This document shows, piece by piece, positions 1-8,689 of a stretch of DNA of 64,000 nt. The DNA lies in NCBI GenBank assembly GCA_964387365.1, contig CAYLWP010000001.1, positions 1 to 64,000 of the forward strand. Direction: 5' to 3'. The notes under the pieces were generated by a model, which did not search any database, was not told the origin of the DNA, and worked only from the letters and a program-made list of their open reading frames with translations. The translations under genes and the position numbers were made by a program. Within the stretch, counting starts at the first letter, position 1. Each line of letters opens with the position of its first letter. This stretch comes from COE1 sp964387365 (GTDB lineage: Bacteria; Bacillota; Clostridia; Lachnospirales; Lachnospiraceae).

Positions 1-186
1 GAAAGACAAAATAATTTGAAAAAGGCTTTTCTTATCCCCTCAGATGTTGTAAAATTAAATAAAACTATCATTGTCGATGATATTTATACAACAGGCAGTA
101 CAATAGATGCTGTTGCAAGGGAATTAAGGCAGCATGGAGTGGGGAAGGTTTATTATTTGGCCCTTTGCATCGGTGAGGGAATGTAA
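1..186 (+). CDS. comF: ComF family phosphoribosyltransferase, C-terminal fragment
   Basis: An open frame runs from the first base to a TAA at 186, so the 5' part lies outside the window. The 61 visible residues contain the PRPP-binding loop IIVDDIYTTGST, the signature of type I phosphoribosyltransferase folds as found in ComF/GntX proteins. ComF proteins are linked to DNA uptake in naturally competent bacteria; their exact substrate is uncertain. The identification is helped by the next gene, a YvyF-like protein 14 bases downstream, which repeats the comFC-yvyF order known from Bacillus. Another small phosphoribosyltransferase cannot be excluded from the fragment alone. Confidence 0.8.
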   Translation, partial: ERQNNLKKAFLIPSDVVKLNKTIIVDDIYTTGSTIDAVARELRQHGVGKVYYLALCIGEGM

Positions 187-200
187 ACGGAGGGAATAAT

Positions 201-614
201 ATGAACGTAAGAAACTGCAAGAAGTGCGGAAAGCTATTTAATCATATCAGCGGATTGCCTATTTGTATGGGCTGCCGTGAGAAGAATGAAGAGGTTTTTC
301 AGACGGTAAAGAAGTATATCCGTGAGAATCCGCGTGCGGACATCAGAGAGGTATCTGAGGCATGTGAGGTAGAAACCTCACAGATTCAGCAGTGGATCAG
401 AGAAGAAAGATTGGAGTTTACCGAGGATTCACCGATTAAGCTTCCGTGTGAGAACTGCGGAGCATTAATCCGTGCGGGAAAATATTGTGAAAAGTGTAAG
501 GCTTCTATGGCAAAAAATCTTTCAAGTGCTATGCCAAAGCCAAAGGTTGTGGCTGTAACACCGAAGAAGACAGCAGACGGTAACAGCAAGATGCGTTTCC
601 TTGATAAGCGTTAG
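201..614 (+). CDS. yvyF: YvyF-like flagellar-region zinc-ribbon protein
   Basis: This 137-residue soluble protein has two short zinc-binding knuckles: Cys6/Cys9 with Cys22/Cys25 at the N-terminus, and Cys83/Cys86 with Cys96/Cys99 near residue 90. Between them (about 40-73) is a helical segment that reads like a small helix-turn-helix. Length, cysteine spacing and position after comF match the Firmicutes flagellar operon protein YvyF, whose family is associated with flagellar gene control. A GGAGG site (positions 188-193) precedes the ATG. It suggests the organism is, or was, flagellated. The last 35 residues are basic and low in complexity. The molecular function is not established by the sequence. 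Confidence 0.8.
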   Translation: MNVRNCKKCGKLFNHISGLPICMGCREKNEEVFQTVKKYIRENPRADIREVSEACEVETSQIQQWIREERLEFTEDSPIKLPCENCGALIRAGKYCEKCKASMAKNLSSAMPKPKVVAVTPKKTADGNSKMRFLDKR

Positions 615-677
615 GCGGTTATTGTATAGCAGACAGCTGAAGTATTGCATCCGAGTATATGCATAAGGGAAAAAGAA

Positions 678-1076
678 ATGTTAAATGAAGAACGTATTAA
701 ATTAATGACAAAAATGGCATCTTATGAGGCAAATGAAGGGAAACGCAATGCGTCGATTGGCAGTTATTTCAGAGGTGATTATATCAGCCTGCAGGTAATT
801 AAGTCAGTGATTAGTGCAACCATTGCGTTTGCTATTTGTTTTGCCTTATTTGTGTTTTATGATTTTGAGACATTTATGGCAGACATCTATAAGATTGATT
901 TGATTGGATATGGTAAGAATGTGCTTGTTATTTACGTTATTTTTACAGTGGTTTATGCCTTGATATCCTATATTGTTTTTACGCGCCGTTATTCCAAGGC
1001 GAGAAAAAGCCTGAAAATGTATTATAATAATTTGAAAAAGCTTGCGTATCTCTATGAAAAAGAGGGCAAAAAATAG
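678..1076 (+). CDS. Small two-helix membrane protein of unknown function
   Basis: I start this 132-residue protein at the ATG at 678, preceded by an AAGGGA site, rather than at the upstream ATG at 645, which lacks a ribosome site. Residues about 40-62 and 81-100 are hydrophobic and look like two transmembrane helices. The N-terminal 35 residues and the C-terminal 30 are charged, and the tail is strongly basic (lysine- and tyrosine-rich). I do not recognise a family. It is cotranscribed with the c-di-AMP cyclase genes downstream, so a role in envelope homeostasis is possible, but that is inference from position only. Confidence 0.6.
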   Translation: MLNEERIKLMTKMASYEANEGKRNASIGSYFRGDYISLQVIKSVISATIAFAICFALFVFYDFETFMADIYKIDLIGYGKNVLVIYVIFTVVYALISYIVFTRRYSKARKSLKMYYNNLKKLAYLYEKEGKK

Positions 1077-1111
1077 TATAGACAGAAAGTAGAGTTATGA
1101 GAGGATAATTT

Positions 1112-2068
1112 ATGACTAATTTACTTGTGCTAAGAGAGCAGTTGAAAAAATTATATGGAAAGTACGAGGTTTACATTACACCACTGGGAAAGTTTTTGCT
1201 TGCGCTGGTGGCATTTGCCATGATTAACCGTTCCATCGGATACATGAGTGCATTGAACAATGCAGCAGTTGTTTTGGTGCTGGCATTGCTGTGCTCTTTT
1301 TTACCGATGAATATGACTTCCGTACTTGCTGCGCTGGTTTCGCTTGCTCATCTGTACGCTTTTTCGCTTGAATGTGCGGTAGTAGTGCTTGCAGTCTTTA
1401 TTTTGATGTTTATCCTGTATTTTCGATTTACGCCGAATGATACGATTGTAGTTCTTCTGACACCGCTTTGCTTTGTTTTGAAGATTCCGTATGTGGTTCC
1501 TCTGGTAATGGGACTGGTAGGAACACCGGTGTCGGCAATTTCCGTAGGCTGTGGCGTTATTTTATATTATGTGATTACTTATATGGACCACAGTGCCACT
1601 GTATTGAGTACCTTTGATGCGGATGGTGTTGTTGAGAAGTTCCGTTGTATTATCGATGGCATTATTGGGAATAAAACCATGATGGTAGTGGTTGCTGCAT
1701 TTGCAATTACTATTGTAGTTGTATATTTCATCAGACGACTCAGTGTGGATTATGCATGGACGATTGCTATTATAACAGGTACTTTGCTGAATATCCTGGT
1801 GCTGTTATTCGGCGAATTATTATACAATACAAATATTTCCATTATCGGGTTGATTTTGGGCAGTGCCGTATCTGCGCTTCTTGCCAAGGTTTTGGAGTTC
1901 TTTGTGTTTAACGTGGATTATTCCAGAACAGAACTGGTGCAGTTTGAGGATGACGAGTACTATTACTATGTCAAGGCAGTGCCAAAGAATACGGTTGCAA
2001 CACCGGAAAAGAGAGTAAAAACAATACGTGTTCCTGATAAAGCGGTAAATCATCCGCAGAGAAAGTAG
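1112..2068 (+). CDS. Polytopic membrane protein upstream of cdaA
   Basis: This 318-residue protein has about eight hydrophobic segments covering residues 25-290, followed by a charged cytoplasmic tail with a tyrosine cluster (YYYYV around 284) and a basic end. Proteins like this are often labelled ABC transporter permease, but I see no permease signature and no partner ATPase beside it. It sits 47 bases before cdaA and appears to belong to the same transcript. The function is unknown. A helper or sensor for c-di-AMP metabolism is conceivable from the context only. Confidence 0.6.
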   Translation: MTNLLVLREQLKKLYGKYEVYITPLGKFLLALVAFAMINRSIGYMSALNNAAVVLVLALLCSFLPMNMTSVLAALVSLAHLYAFSLECAVVVLAVFILMFILYFRFTPNDTIVVLLTPLCFVLKIPYVVPLVMGLVGTPVSAISVGCGVILYYVITYMDHSATVLSTFDADGVVEKFRCIIDGIIGNKTMMVVVAAFAITIVVVYFIRRLSVDYAWTIAIITGTLLNILVLLFGELLYNTNISIIGLILGSAVSALLAKVLEFFVFNVDYSRTELVQFEDDEYYYYVKAVPKNTVATPEKRVKTIRVPDKAVNHPQRK

Positions 2069-2115
2069 GATAATATCGGGAAGACATAAAATAAAAACGA
2101 CTGGAATGGTAGAAG

Positions 2116-2988
2116 ATGGGAGATCAGATAGGAACATTCATAAGTAAATATATCTCAACTCTTTCCTGGAACCGATTGAGCGTGGGCTGGGTGGATATAG
2201 TGGAAATACTCATTATATCCTTTTTAGTGTACCAGATTATGACCTGGATTAAGAATACAAAGGCATGGGTACTGATGAAGGGTATTTTTGTCATTCTGGT
2301 TTTCATCCTTCTTGCAGTTTTATTCCAGATGAATACGATATTATGGATTGTTGAAAACGTAATCAGTATTGCGGTAATCGGTATTGTTGTCATTCTGCAG
2401 CCGGAGCTTAGAAGAGCGTTGGAGGAGATTGGACGTAAGAATTTTATCACGAATATTGTAACCTTTGAAAGAAACGGATTGGAACGTTTCTCTGACAAGA
2501 CTGTAAACGATATCGTAAAGGCAAGCTTTGAGATGGGCAAGGTTAAGACAGGAGCCCTTATGGTTATTGAACAGAATGTTGCCCTGACAGAGTATGAGAG
2601 AACCGGTATTGAGGTAGATGGAATCGTTTCCAGCCAGTTATTAATCAATATTTTTGAACATAATACACCGTTGCATGATGGTGCTGTTATTATACGCGGA
2701 AACAGAGTTGTGTCTGCAACCTGTTACCTTCCTCTTTCAGACAATCTGGAGATTAGTAAAGAGCTTGGTACAAGACACAGAGCCGGAATTGGTATTTCGG
2801 AAGCAACCGATGCGCTGACGATTGTCGTGTCAGAGGAAACAGGGCATGTCAGTGTTACATACGAAGGAAGGTTGTATCGTAACCTTGATGCAAATGGATT
2901 AAGAGAAAAACTGCAGTTAATACAGAATAAGGAAACAGAAGAAAAGAAGCACAGATTATGGAAAGGAAGGGCTAGGGATGAGAAATAA
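2116..2988 (+). CDS. cdaA: Membrane diadenylate cyclase CdaA
   Basis: This enzyme makes the second messenger c-di-AMP from two ATP. The 290-residue protein has three N-terminal transmembrane helices (about 25-100), a short linker helix, and a DisA_N catalytic domain (about 110-260). The two diagnostic motifs are intact: Asp188-Gly189-Ala190 in HDGAVII, and Arg220-His221-Arg222 in the RHRAGIGISE stretch. The C-terminal tail is lysine-rich. The stop overlaps the start of cdaR by 11 bases, implying translational coupling, and glmM follows. The trio cdaA-cdaR-glmM is the standard Firmicutes arrangement in which CdaR and GlmM modulate the cyclase. Confidence 0.96.
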   Translation: MGDQIGTFISKYISTLSWNRLSVGWVDIVEILIISFLVYQIMTWIKNTKAWVLMKGIFVILVFILLAVLFQMNTILWIVENVISIAVIGIVVILQPELRRALEEIGRKNFITNIVTFERNGLERFSDKTVNDIVKASFEMGKVKTGALMVIEQNVALTEYERTGIEVDGIVSSQLLINIFEHNTPLHDGAVIIRGNRVVSATCYLPLSDNLEISKELGTRHRAGIGISEATDALTIVVSEETGHVSVTYEGRLYRNLDANGLREKLQLIQNKETEEKKHRLWKGRARDEK

Positions 2989-4282
2989 GCTGACACATAA
3001 TCTTGGACTGAAGATTCTGGCTCTTGCTTTTTCAATAGGATTGTGGTTTGTAGTAAATAATATTACAGATCCGATGGAGGATAAAACCTTTTACAATCTT
3101 CCGGTCGAGATAATTAATGAAGATAAGATTGCCAATGAAGGTAAGGTTTATGAGATTTTAGATGACACGGATAGCGTTAATGTCAAGATTTACGGTAAAA
3201 AATCGATTATCAGCTACATAACTAAGGAAGATATCCGCGTAGTGGCTGATTTATCAGAGCTGACCTTTATGAATACGGTTGCTATTAAGGTAACAAGCCT
3301 TAAGAATAATTCGGAGCTGGAGTTTTCTCCGTCTGTCGATAACCTGAAGCTTTCCATTGAAGATATGAAGCGGGTTCAGATGATTATTAATGTAACGACC
3401 GCAGGAAAACCGGCAGACGGCTATGTGGTAGGTACGGTAACACCAAGCCAGAACGTTGTACGTTTATCAGGACCGGAATCTTTAATCAATCAGATTGCGT
3501 CTGTTGAAGCAGTGACAAATATCGCGGGCTATTCAACGGATATTAATTCAAGTGTGGAATTGAGACTTAGTGATACGGAGGGCAATGAGATTAAGAGCAG
3601 CTCCATCAAGATGAATATTTCTACGATTAACGTAGCAGTAAGTATTCTTGGAACCAAGGAAGTACCGGTGAACTTTGTCGTTCAGGGAAAACCGGCAGAA
3701 GGTTATACGGTGAGTGATGAAATGGTTACCGTTCCTGAAACAATAACCATAGCGGCAAGAAGAACGATATTGGAAAATGTATCAGAAATCAATGTAGCAG
3801 ATTCTGCGCTTAAGGTTGATGATTTAACAGAGGATGTAACAACAATTATCAATATTCGCAAGTATCTGCCGGCAGGTGTTCAGTTTGCAAGCCCTGATTT
3901 TAATGGAAATGTCAGCGTAACGGTTGGAATTGAACCGCTGATTACCAGAGAGTATGAGGTACCGGTGAAGAACTTTGCCATTGGAACTGTGCCGGAAGGC
4001 TATGAGGCAAAGATTAAAGAGTTTGAGAATACAAGAGTTGAGAAATATAAGATTTCATTGAGTGGCGTGAAAAAGGTCCTTGACAGGATTGACAAGGATG
4101 ATATCATCGGCGTTGTTGATTTGAAGCTTTTTGCAGAGAAGCACGGAATCACAGAATGGGCAGAGGGCGAGTATGTAAGCGAGATTACCTTTAACCTTGC
4201 CGACAATGTTATTGTGAAGGAGCCGTACAGTTTAACGATTGTCCTGGAAGATGTCACAAAGGAAACAGAAGAAATTGAGTAA
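2978..4282 (+). CDS. cdaR: CdaR, YbbR-domain regulator of CdaA
   Basis: This 434-residue extracytoplasmic protein has one N-terminal membrane anchor (about residues 8-27, ending in a WFVVNN stretch) followed by four tandem YbbR-type beta-rich repeats. The repeats show as recurring xxVPVNFVVQGKPAEGY-like blocks near residues 140, 228 and 325. In the family, the YbbR repeats sit outside the membrane and control CdaA activity. The start overlaps cdaA and is preceded by GGAAGGGCTAGGG. The repeat count and length are normal for clostridial CdaR. Confidence 0.93.
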   Translation: MRNKLTHNLGLKILALAFSIGLWFVVNNITDPMEDKTFYNLPVEIINEDKIANEGKVYEILDDTDSVNVKIYGKKSIISYITKEDIRVVADLSELTFMNTVAIKVTSLKNNSELEFSPSVDNLKLSIEDMKRVQMIINVTTAGKPADGYVVGTVTPSQNVVRLSGPESLINQIASVEAVTNIAGYSTDINSSVELRLSDTEGNEIKSSSIKMNISTINVAVSILGTKEVPVNFVVQGKPAEGYTVSDEMVTVPETITIAARRTILENVSEINVADSALKVDDLTEDVTTIINIRKYLPAGVQFASPDFNGNVSVTVGIEPLITREYEVPVKNFAIGTVPEGYEAKIKEFENTRVEKYKISLSGVKKVLDRIDKDDIIGVVDLKLFAEKHGITEWAEGEYVSEITFNLADNVIVKEPYSLTIVLEDVTKETEEIE

Positions 4283-4307
4283 GTAGAATATGCTTGGGAG
4301 GAGCGAT

Positions 4308-5657
4308 ATGGCTAGATTATTTGGAACTGATGGAGTAAGAGGTGTTGCCAATGATGAGTTGACACCGTCACTTGCTATGCAGCTTGGTCAGGCGGGCGCA
4401 TATGTATTATCAAAGGAAAAAGAGCATAAGCCGACAATTATGGTAGGCTGTGATACAAGAATATCAGGTGACATGCTTGCAAATGCATTAATGGCAGGAG
4501 CCTGTTCTGTAGGAGCAAATGTCGCATATGTCGGAGTAATCCCGACCCCTGCAATTGCTTATCTGACAAGAAAATACCGTGTGGATGCAGGTGTTGTGAT
4601 TTCTGCATCACACAATCCTGTAGAGTTCAATGGTATCAAGTTCTTTGACGGAAACGGGTTCAAGCTTCCGGATGCCTTGGAGGATGAGATTGAGGCATTG
4701 ATTAAGAGCGGTATGAAGGACGTACAGTTCCCGACAGGACCGAGTGTAGGAAAGATTAAGTATCGAACCGATGCAAGAGAAGAATATATCAACCATGCAG
4801 TGAATTCCGTTCCGGTTAATTTAAACGGCATGAAGATTGTGGTAGACTGTGCAGAGGGTGCTTCTTACTATACATCCGTAGAGACATTAAAGGAGCTTGG
4901 TGCAGACATTGTTGCAATTCATAATAATCCGGACGGAACAAATATCAATGCAAACTGTGGCTCTACTCATATGGAGGAGTTACAGGCAAGAGTTGTATTC
5001 GAACATGCTGATGTTGGTCTTGCTTTTGATGGTGATGCTGACAGACTTCTTGCAGTAGATGAAAACGGCAAGCAGATTGATGGCGATGAAATTATGGCGA
5101 TTGTCGGTAATCACATGAAGTCCAAGGGTGTTTTGAAGGATAATACCATTGTAGCGACCATTATGAGTAATCTTGGATTTTTCCTGATGGGACAGGAAAA
5201 AGGTATCCATATGGAGCAGACAAAGGTTGGCGACAGATATGTATTGGAGAGAATGCTGGAAATCGGTGCTAATCTTGGAGGCGAGCAGTCAGGACATATT
5301 ATCTTTTTGGATGAAAATACCACAGGCGATGGCCTGTTAAGTGCTTTACATTTGCTTCAGGTTATGGTAGAAACAGGAAAGAAGCTTTCTGAGCTTGCGA
5401 CTGTCATGACAGTTCTTCCGCAGGCGCTGGTAGGGGCAAAGGTTCCTAACCATAAGAAGGAAAGTTATATGGATTATCCGGAGATTGCAGATGCAATTGC
5501 AAAGACAACAGAGAAGTTTGCGGGAGAGGGAAGAGTATTAATCAGACCGTCCGGAACAGAGCCGTTAGTCAGAGTTATGATAGAAGGTAAGGATCAGGCG
5601 TTAATTGAAAAAGAGGCAAAGGAGCTTGCCGAGTTGATTCAGAATGTAATGCTATAG
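4308..5657 (+). CDS. glmM: Phosphoglucosamine mutase GlmM
   Basis: GlmM converts glucosamine-6-phosphate to glucosamine-1-phosphate for UDP-GlcNAc, the precursor of peptidoglycan and of most amino sugars made in this window. I use the ATG at 4308 because a GGGAGGAG site lies just before it; the upstream ATG at 4290 would add six residues not usual for the family. The product is 449 residues. Visible motifs are the N-terminal FGTDGVRG, the catalytic Ser101 in SASHNP, the metal loop DGDADR, and the phosphate-binding RPSGTEP near the C-terminus. In several Firmicutes GlmM also binds and inhibits CdaA. Confidence 0.97.
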   Translation: MARLFGTDGVRGVANDELTPSLAMQLGQAGAYVLSKEKEHKPTIMVGCDTRISGDMLANALMAGACSVGANVAYVGVIPTPAIAYLTRKYRVDAGVVISASHNPVEFNGIKFFDGNGFKLPDALEDEIEALIKSGMKDVQFPTGPSVGKIKYRTDAREEYINHAVNSVPVNLNGMKIVVDCAEGASYYTSVETLKELGADIVAIHNNPDGTNINANCGSTHMEELQARVVFEHADVGLAFDGDADRLLAVDENGKQIDGDEIMAIVGNHMKSKGVLKDNTIVATIMSNLGFFLMGQEKGIHMEQTKVGDRYVLERMLEIGANLGGEQSGHIIFLDENTTGDGLLSALHLLQVMVETGKKLSELATVMTVLPQALVGAKVPNHKKESYMDYPEIADAIAKTTEKFAGEGRVLIRPSGTEPLVRVMIEGKDQALIEKEAKELAELIQNVML

Positions 5658-5683
5658 TAAGAGTTGTTGTATGGAGGGAGAAT

Positions 5684-5947
5684 ATGGTAAGCCAGAAAGT
5701 TGTTATAAAGAATCCGACGGGATTGCATTTGAGACCGGCAGGAAATTTATGTAAGGAAGCGATGCAGTTTACTTCGATGGTTACATTCTCATTCAGGGAG
5801 AGTACAGCGAATGCAAAGAGCGTGCTTAGTGTACTTGGTGCCTGCGTGAAATGCGGGGATGAGATTGAAATAACTTGTGATGGTGCAGATGAGAATGAAG
5901 CCTTGGCGGCAGTTGTTAAGGCGATAGAAGATGGTTTAGGTGAATAG
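5684..5947 (+). CDS. HPr family phosphocarrier protein
   Basis: This 87-residue protein matches HPr of the sugar phosphotransferase system. The active-site histidine is His15 in GLHLRPAG (most HPr have GLHARP, so Ala16 is Leu here). The regulatory serine used by HPr kinase in Firmicutes is Ser46 in NAKSVLSV. Having both residues argues for a working HPr rather than a Crh-type protein, which lacks His15. A GGAGG site precedes the ATG. It is the last gene of the cda-glmM transcript and is followed by a hairpin. No other PTS gene is nearby, so it may be the main HPr or a second copy. Confidence 0.87.
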   Translation: MVSQKVVIKNPTGLHLRPAGNLCKEAMQFTSMVTFSFRESTANAKSVLSVLGACVKCGDEIEITCDGADENEALAAVVKAIEDGLGE

Positions 5948-5955
5948 AAGATGTC

Positions 5956-5976
5956 AGCCCGAATATCATTCGGGCT
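5956..5976 (+). terminator. Possible terminator after the HPr gene
   Basis: A perfect 9-bp stem (AGCCCGAAT / ATTCGGGCT) with a three-base ATC loop begins nine bases after the HPr stop codon. The downstream stretch (CATTCTATGTT) is only moderately T-rich, so termination may be partial or rely on pausing. It separates the cda-glmM-HPr unit from leuA. Confidence 0.5.
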
Positions 5977-6066
5977 CATTCTATGTTAATAAACAAGGAT
6001 GAATTTTTTGCCTGTGTACGATATGAAAATATCGGTCTCATTATCAGGCGGTGGAAAGGTATGGTT

Positions 6067-7752
6067 ATGAAAATGCTGAATTATAAGAGATATCGTAGAA
6101 ATCCGGTTGTAGCTTATCCGGAAAGAGAGTGGCCGAATAAGGAAATAGAAAAGGCTCCTGTTTGGTGTAGTGTTGACTTAAGAGACGGCAATCAGGCTCT
6201 GATTGATCCGATGGTGGTTAATGAAAAGATTGAATTTTTCCAGTTCCTTGTAAATATGGGCTTTAAGGAAATTGAGATTGGATTCCCGGCTGCCAGCCAG
6301 ATTGAGTTTGATTTTCTCCGTCAGCTGATTGACAGAAAGCTGATTCCGGATGATGTATGTGTACAGGTGCTTACACAGTGCAGGGAAGAGCTGATTGACA
6401 GAACCTTTGAAGCGATTGAAGGCTGCAAACAGGCAGTTGTACATATTTACAATTCTACCTCAACCTTACAGCGTGATGTAGTATTCCATATGGAGAGAGA
6501 ACAGATTATAGATATTGCTATTAAGGGTACGCAGATGGTAAAGGAAAGAGCTGCGAAGTTCCCGGGCAAGATTATTCTTGAATATTCACCGGAAAGCTTT
6601 ACCGGAACAGAGCTTGACTTTGCGCTTGATATTTGTACCGCTGTTCAGGAAACCTGGGGAGCAACCAAAGAGAATCCGATTATTATTAATCTGCCGTCCA
6701 CAGTTGAAATGAACACACCAAATGTTTACGCAGACCAGATAGAATGGATGAATAAACACTTTAAAAATAGGGAAAGTATTATATTAAGCATCCATCCTCA
6801 CAATGACAGAGGAACCGGTGTTGCTTCGGCTGAGCTTGCTATGCTTGCTGGTGCTGACAGAGTAGAGGGTACCTTGTTTGGAAACGGAGAAAGAACAGGT
6901 AATGTTGATATCCTCAACATTGCTTACAATATGTTCTCACAGGGTATTGATCCGGAGTTAAAGATTGAAAAAGTAAACGACATTATAGAAATCTATGAGA
7001 GATGCGTCAAGATGCCGATTCATCCAAGACATCCGTACGCAGGAAAGCTTGTATTCACGGCGTTTTCCGGTTCACACCAGGATGCAATCAATAAAGGTAT
7101 TGCAGCAATGCGTGAGAGAAATAATCAGTATTGGGAGGTTCCTTATCTTCCGATTGATCCTGCAGATATCGGACGTGAATATGAACCGATTGTACGAATC
7201 AATTCACAGTCAGGTAAGGGTGGCGTTGCATTCATCATGGATACCTATTTTGGATTTAAGCTTCCGAAGGGTATGCATAAGGAATTTGCAAACATTATCC
7301 AGGCACTTTCCGAGAAACAGGGAGAGGTATCGCCGGAACAGATTATGGAAGAGTTCAGAAAGAATTATCTGCAGCAGAAGGAGCCGATTCATTTCAGAAA
7401 GCTTCGCGTGGATGATTTATCCGGAGAAACAGATTCCGAATTTGATACCTCTGTTGAGGTAGTGTATACAGACCATGGTGTCGAGAAGAGCTTTACGGCA
7501 AAGGGTAACGGACCGATTGATGCGGTACAGAGAGGACTTCAGGAGACTCAGGGAGTGAAGATTAAGGTTCTTGATTACGAAGAACATGCATTACAGAGTG
7601 GTTCCAATTCACAGGCTGCTGCGTATATTCATATGCTGGATTCTGATGAAGGAGCCGTTACTTATGGTGTTGGTGTAAGTTCCAATATTACCAGAGCCTC
7701 AGTAAGAGCAATCTTCTCCGCTGTAAATCGTTTGGGACTTGGTGACAGGTAA
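6067..7752 (+). CDS. leuA: 2-isopropylmalate synthase LeuA
   Basis: This enzyme condenses acetyl-CoA with 2-ketoisovalerate in the first committed step of leucine synthesis. The ATG at 6067 is chosen because GGAAAGG lies seven bases before it; an in-frame ATG at 5983 has no ribosome site. The 561-residue product resembles the long actinobacterial-type LeuA. It starts LNYKRYRRNP, has the catalytic CSVDLRDGNQALIDP loop and an HPHNDRGTG metal-binding motif, and ends in a regulatory domain (about 430-560). No other leucine genes are adjacent. The leader (6019-6034) holds a 6-bp stem capped by a GAAA tetraloop; I saw no T-box. Confidence 0.93.
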   Translation: MKMLNYKRYRRNPVVAYPEREWPNKEIEKAPVWCSVDLRDGNQALIDPMVVNEKIEFFQFLVNMGFKEIEIGFPAASQIEFDFLRQLIDRKLIPDDVCVQVLTQCREELIDRTFEAIEGCKQAVVHIYNSTSTLQRDVVFHMEREQIIDIAIKGTQMVKERAAKFPGKIILEYSPESFTGTELDFALDICTAVQETWGATKENPIIINLPSTVEMNTPNVYADQIEWMNKHFKNRESIILSIHPHNDRGTGVASAELAMLAGADRVEGTLFGNGERTGNVDILNIAYNMFSQGIDPELKIEKVNDIIEIYERCVKMPIHPRHPYAGKLVFTAFSGSHQDAINKGIAAMRERNNQYWEVPYLPIDPADIGREYEPIVRINSQSGKGGVAFIMDTYFGFKLPKGMHKEFANIIQALSEKQGEVSPEQIMEEFRKNYLQQKEPIHFRKLRVDDLSGETDSEFDTSVEVVYTDHGVEKSFTAKGNGPIDAVQRGLQETQGVKIKVLDYEEHALQSGSNSQAAAYIHMLDSDEGAVTYGVGVSSNITRASVRAIFSAVNRLGLGDR

Positions 7753-7774
7753 GAGAAAGGTATGGTTATTGAAT

Positions 7775-8635
7775 ATGAAGAAAATTATTGTAACCGGATG
7801 TAACGGACAGCTCGGCCGTGCGATTAATCAGATTTATGATAGTAGTACAGAGTATGAGTGTGTAAATACCGATGTAGCAGAGTTGGATATTACCAATATT
7901 GATGCAGTAACAAAGCTGGTAGCTGAGGTTAAGCCCTATGCTATCATCAACTGTGCTGCGCATACCAATGTAGATGCGTGTGAGACAGATGTTGACAATG
8001 CGTACAGAATTAATGCAATCGGACCAAGAAATTTAAGTATAGCTGCAACACAGAATCAGGCAAAAATGATTCATATTTCTACAGACTATGTTTTTGGCGG
8101 GGACGCAGCTTCTCCGTATCTTGAGTTTGATCCGACAGGTCCAAAGAGTATGTACGGTAAGACAAAGCTTGCCGGTGAAAACTTCGTAAAAGAGTTTGCG
8201 AAGGAACATTTCATTATTCGTACAGCATGGCTGTATGGTGACGGAAAGAACTTTGTAAAGACAATGCTTCGTCTTTCTGAGACAAATGATAAGGTGAGAG
8301 TAGTATGTGACCAGTTTGGCTCACCGACAAGCGCAATCGAGCTTGCCAAGGCAATTGCTTACCTGTTACCGACTGACAATTACGGCTTATTCCACGGAAC
8401 CTGTGAAGGCTCTACGAACTGGGCTGATTTTACAAAGGAAATCTTCCGCCTGGCTGGAAAGAAGACAGTTGTAGAAGCAATCAGCTCTGAGGAATACAGC
8501 GCCAATGCGAAGGAGACAGTTGCACCACGTCCTTCCTATTCTATTTTGGAGAATTATATGTTGAAGCTGACAACGAACCACATGTTTGCACAGTGGGAAG
8601 ATGCGATAGCGGAATACATAAAGGGGATTGGTTAA
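7775..8635 (+). CDS. rfbD: dTDP-4-dehydrorhamnose reductase RfbD
   Basis: This NADPH-dependent reductase makes dTDP-L-rhamnose. The product has 286 residues from the ATG at 7775; an in-frame TTG at 7769 has slightly better spacing from AGAAAGG, so the exact start is uncertain. The N-terminal TGCNGQLGRAI is the Rossmann loop, STDYVFGG carries the catalytic Thr/Asp region, and YGKTKLAGE supplies the Tyr-x3-Lys pair. The rest of the rhamnose pathway (rfbA, rfbB, rfbC) is not in the window, so rfbD is separated from its partners. The stop codon lies inside the loop region of the following terminator. Confidence 0.93.
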   Translation: MKKIIVTGCNGQLGRAINQIYDSSTEYECVNTDVAELDITNIDAVTKLVAEVKPYAIINCAAHTNVDACETDVDNAYRINAIGPRNLSIAATQNQAKMIHISTDYVFGGDAASPYLEFDPTGPKSMYGKTKLAGENFVKEFAKEHFIIRTAWLYGDGKNFVKTMLRLSETNDKVRVVCDQFGSPTSAIELAKAIAYLLPTDNYGLFHGTCEGSTNWADFTKEIFRLAGKKTVVEAISSEEYSANAKETVAPRPSYSILENYMLKLTTNHMFAQWEDAIAEYIKGIG

Positions 8636-8646
8636 ATCCCCTTTTT
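8621..8646 (+). terminator. Rho-independent terminator overlapping the rfbD stop
   Basis: A 9-bp stem (AAGGGGATT / AATCCCCTT) with a five-base loop is followed by a run of T. The rfbD stop codon is at 8633-8635, within the hairpin. Because A residues precede the stem on the + strand, the same hairpin can also end the convergent minus-strand gene at 8690-9145, though with a shorter T tract. Confidence 0.8.
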
Positions 8647-8689
8647 GTGCGAATATAATAAAATGCATGCTGCTGAATACGGAATTGGT

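Noticed and set aside
5977..6066. A T-box or leucine attenuator before leuA
   Set aside because: There is no leucine-rich leader peptide and no T-box core sequence; only a 6-bp stem with a GAAA loop at 6019-6034 is present.
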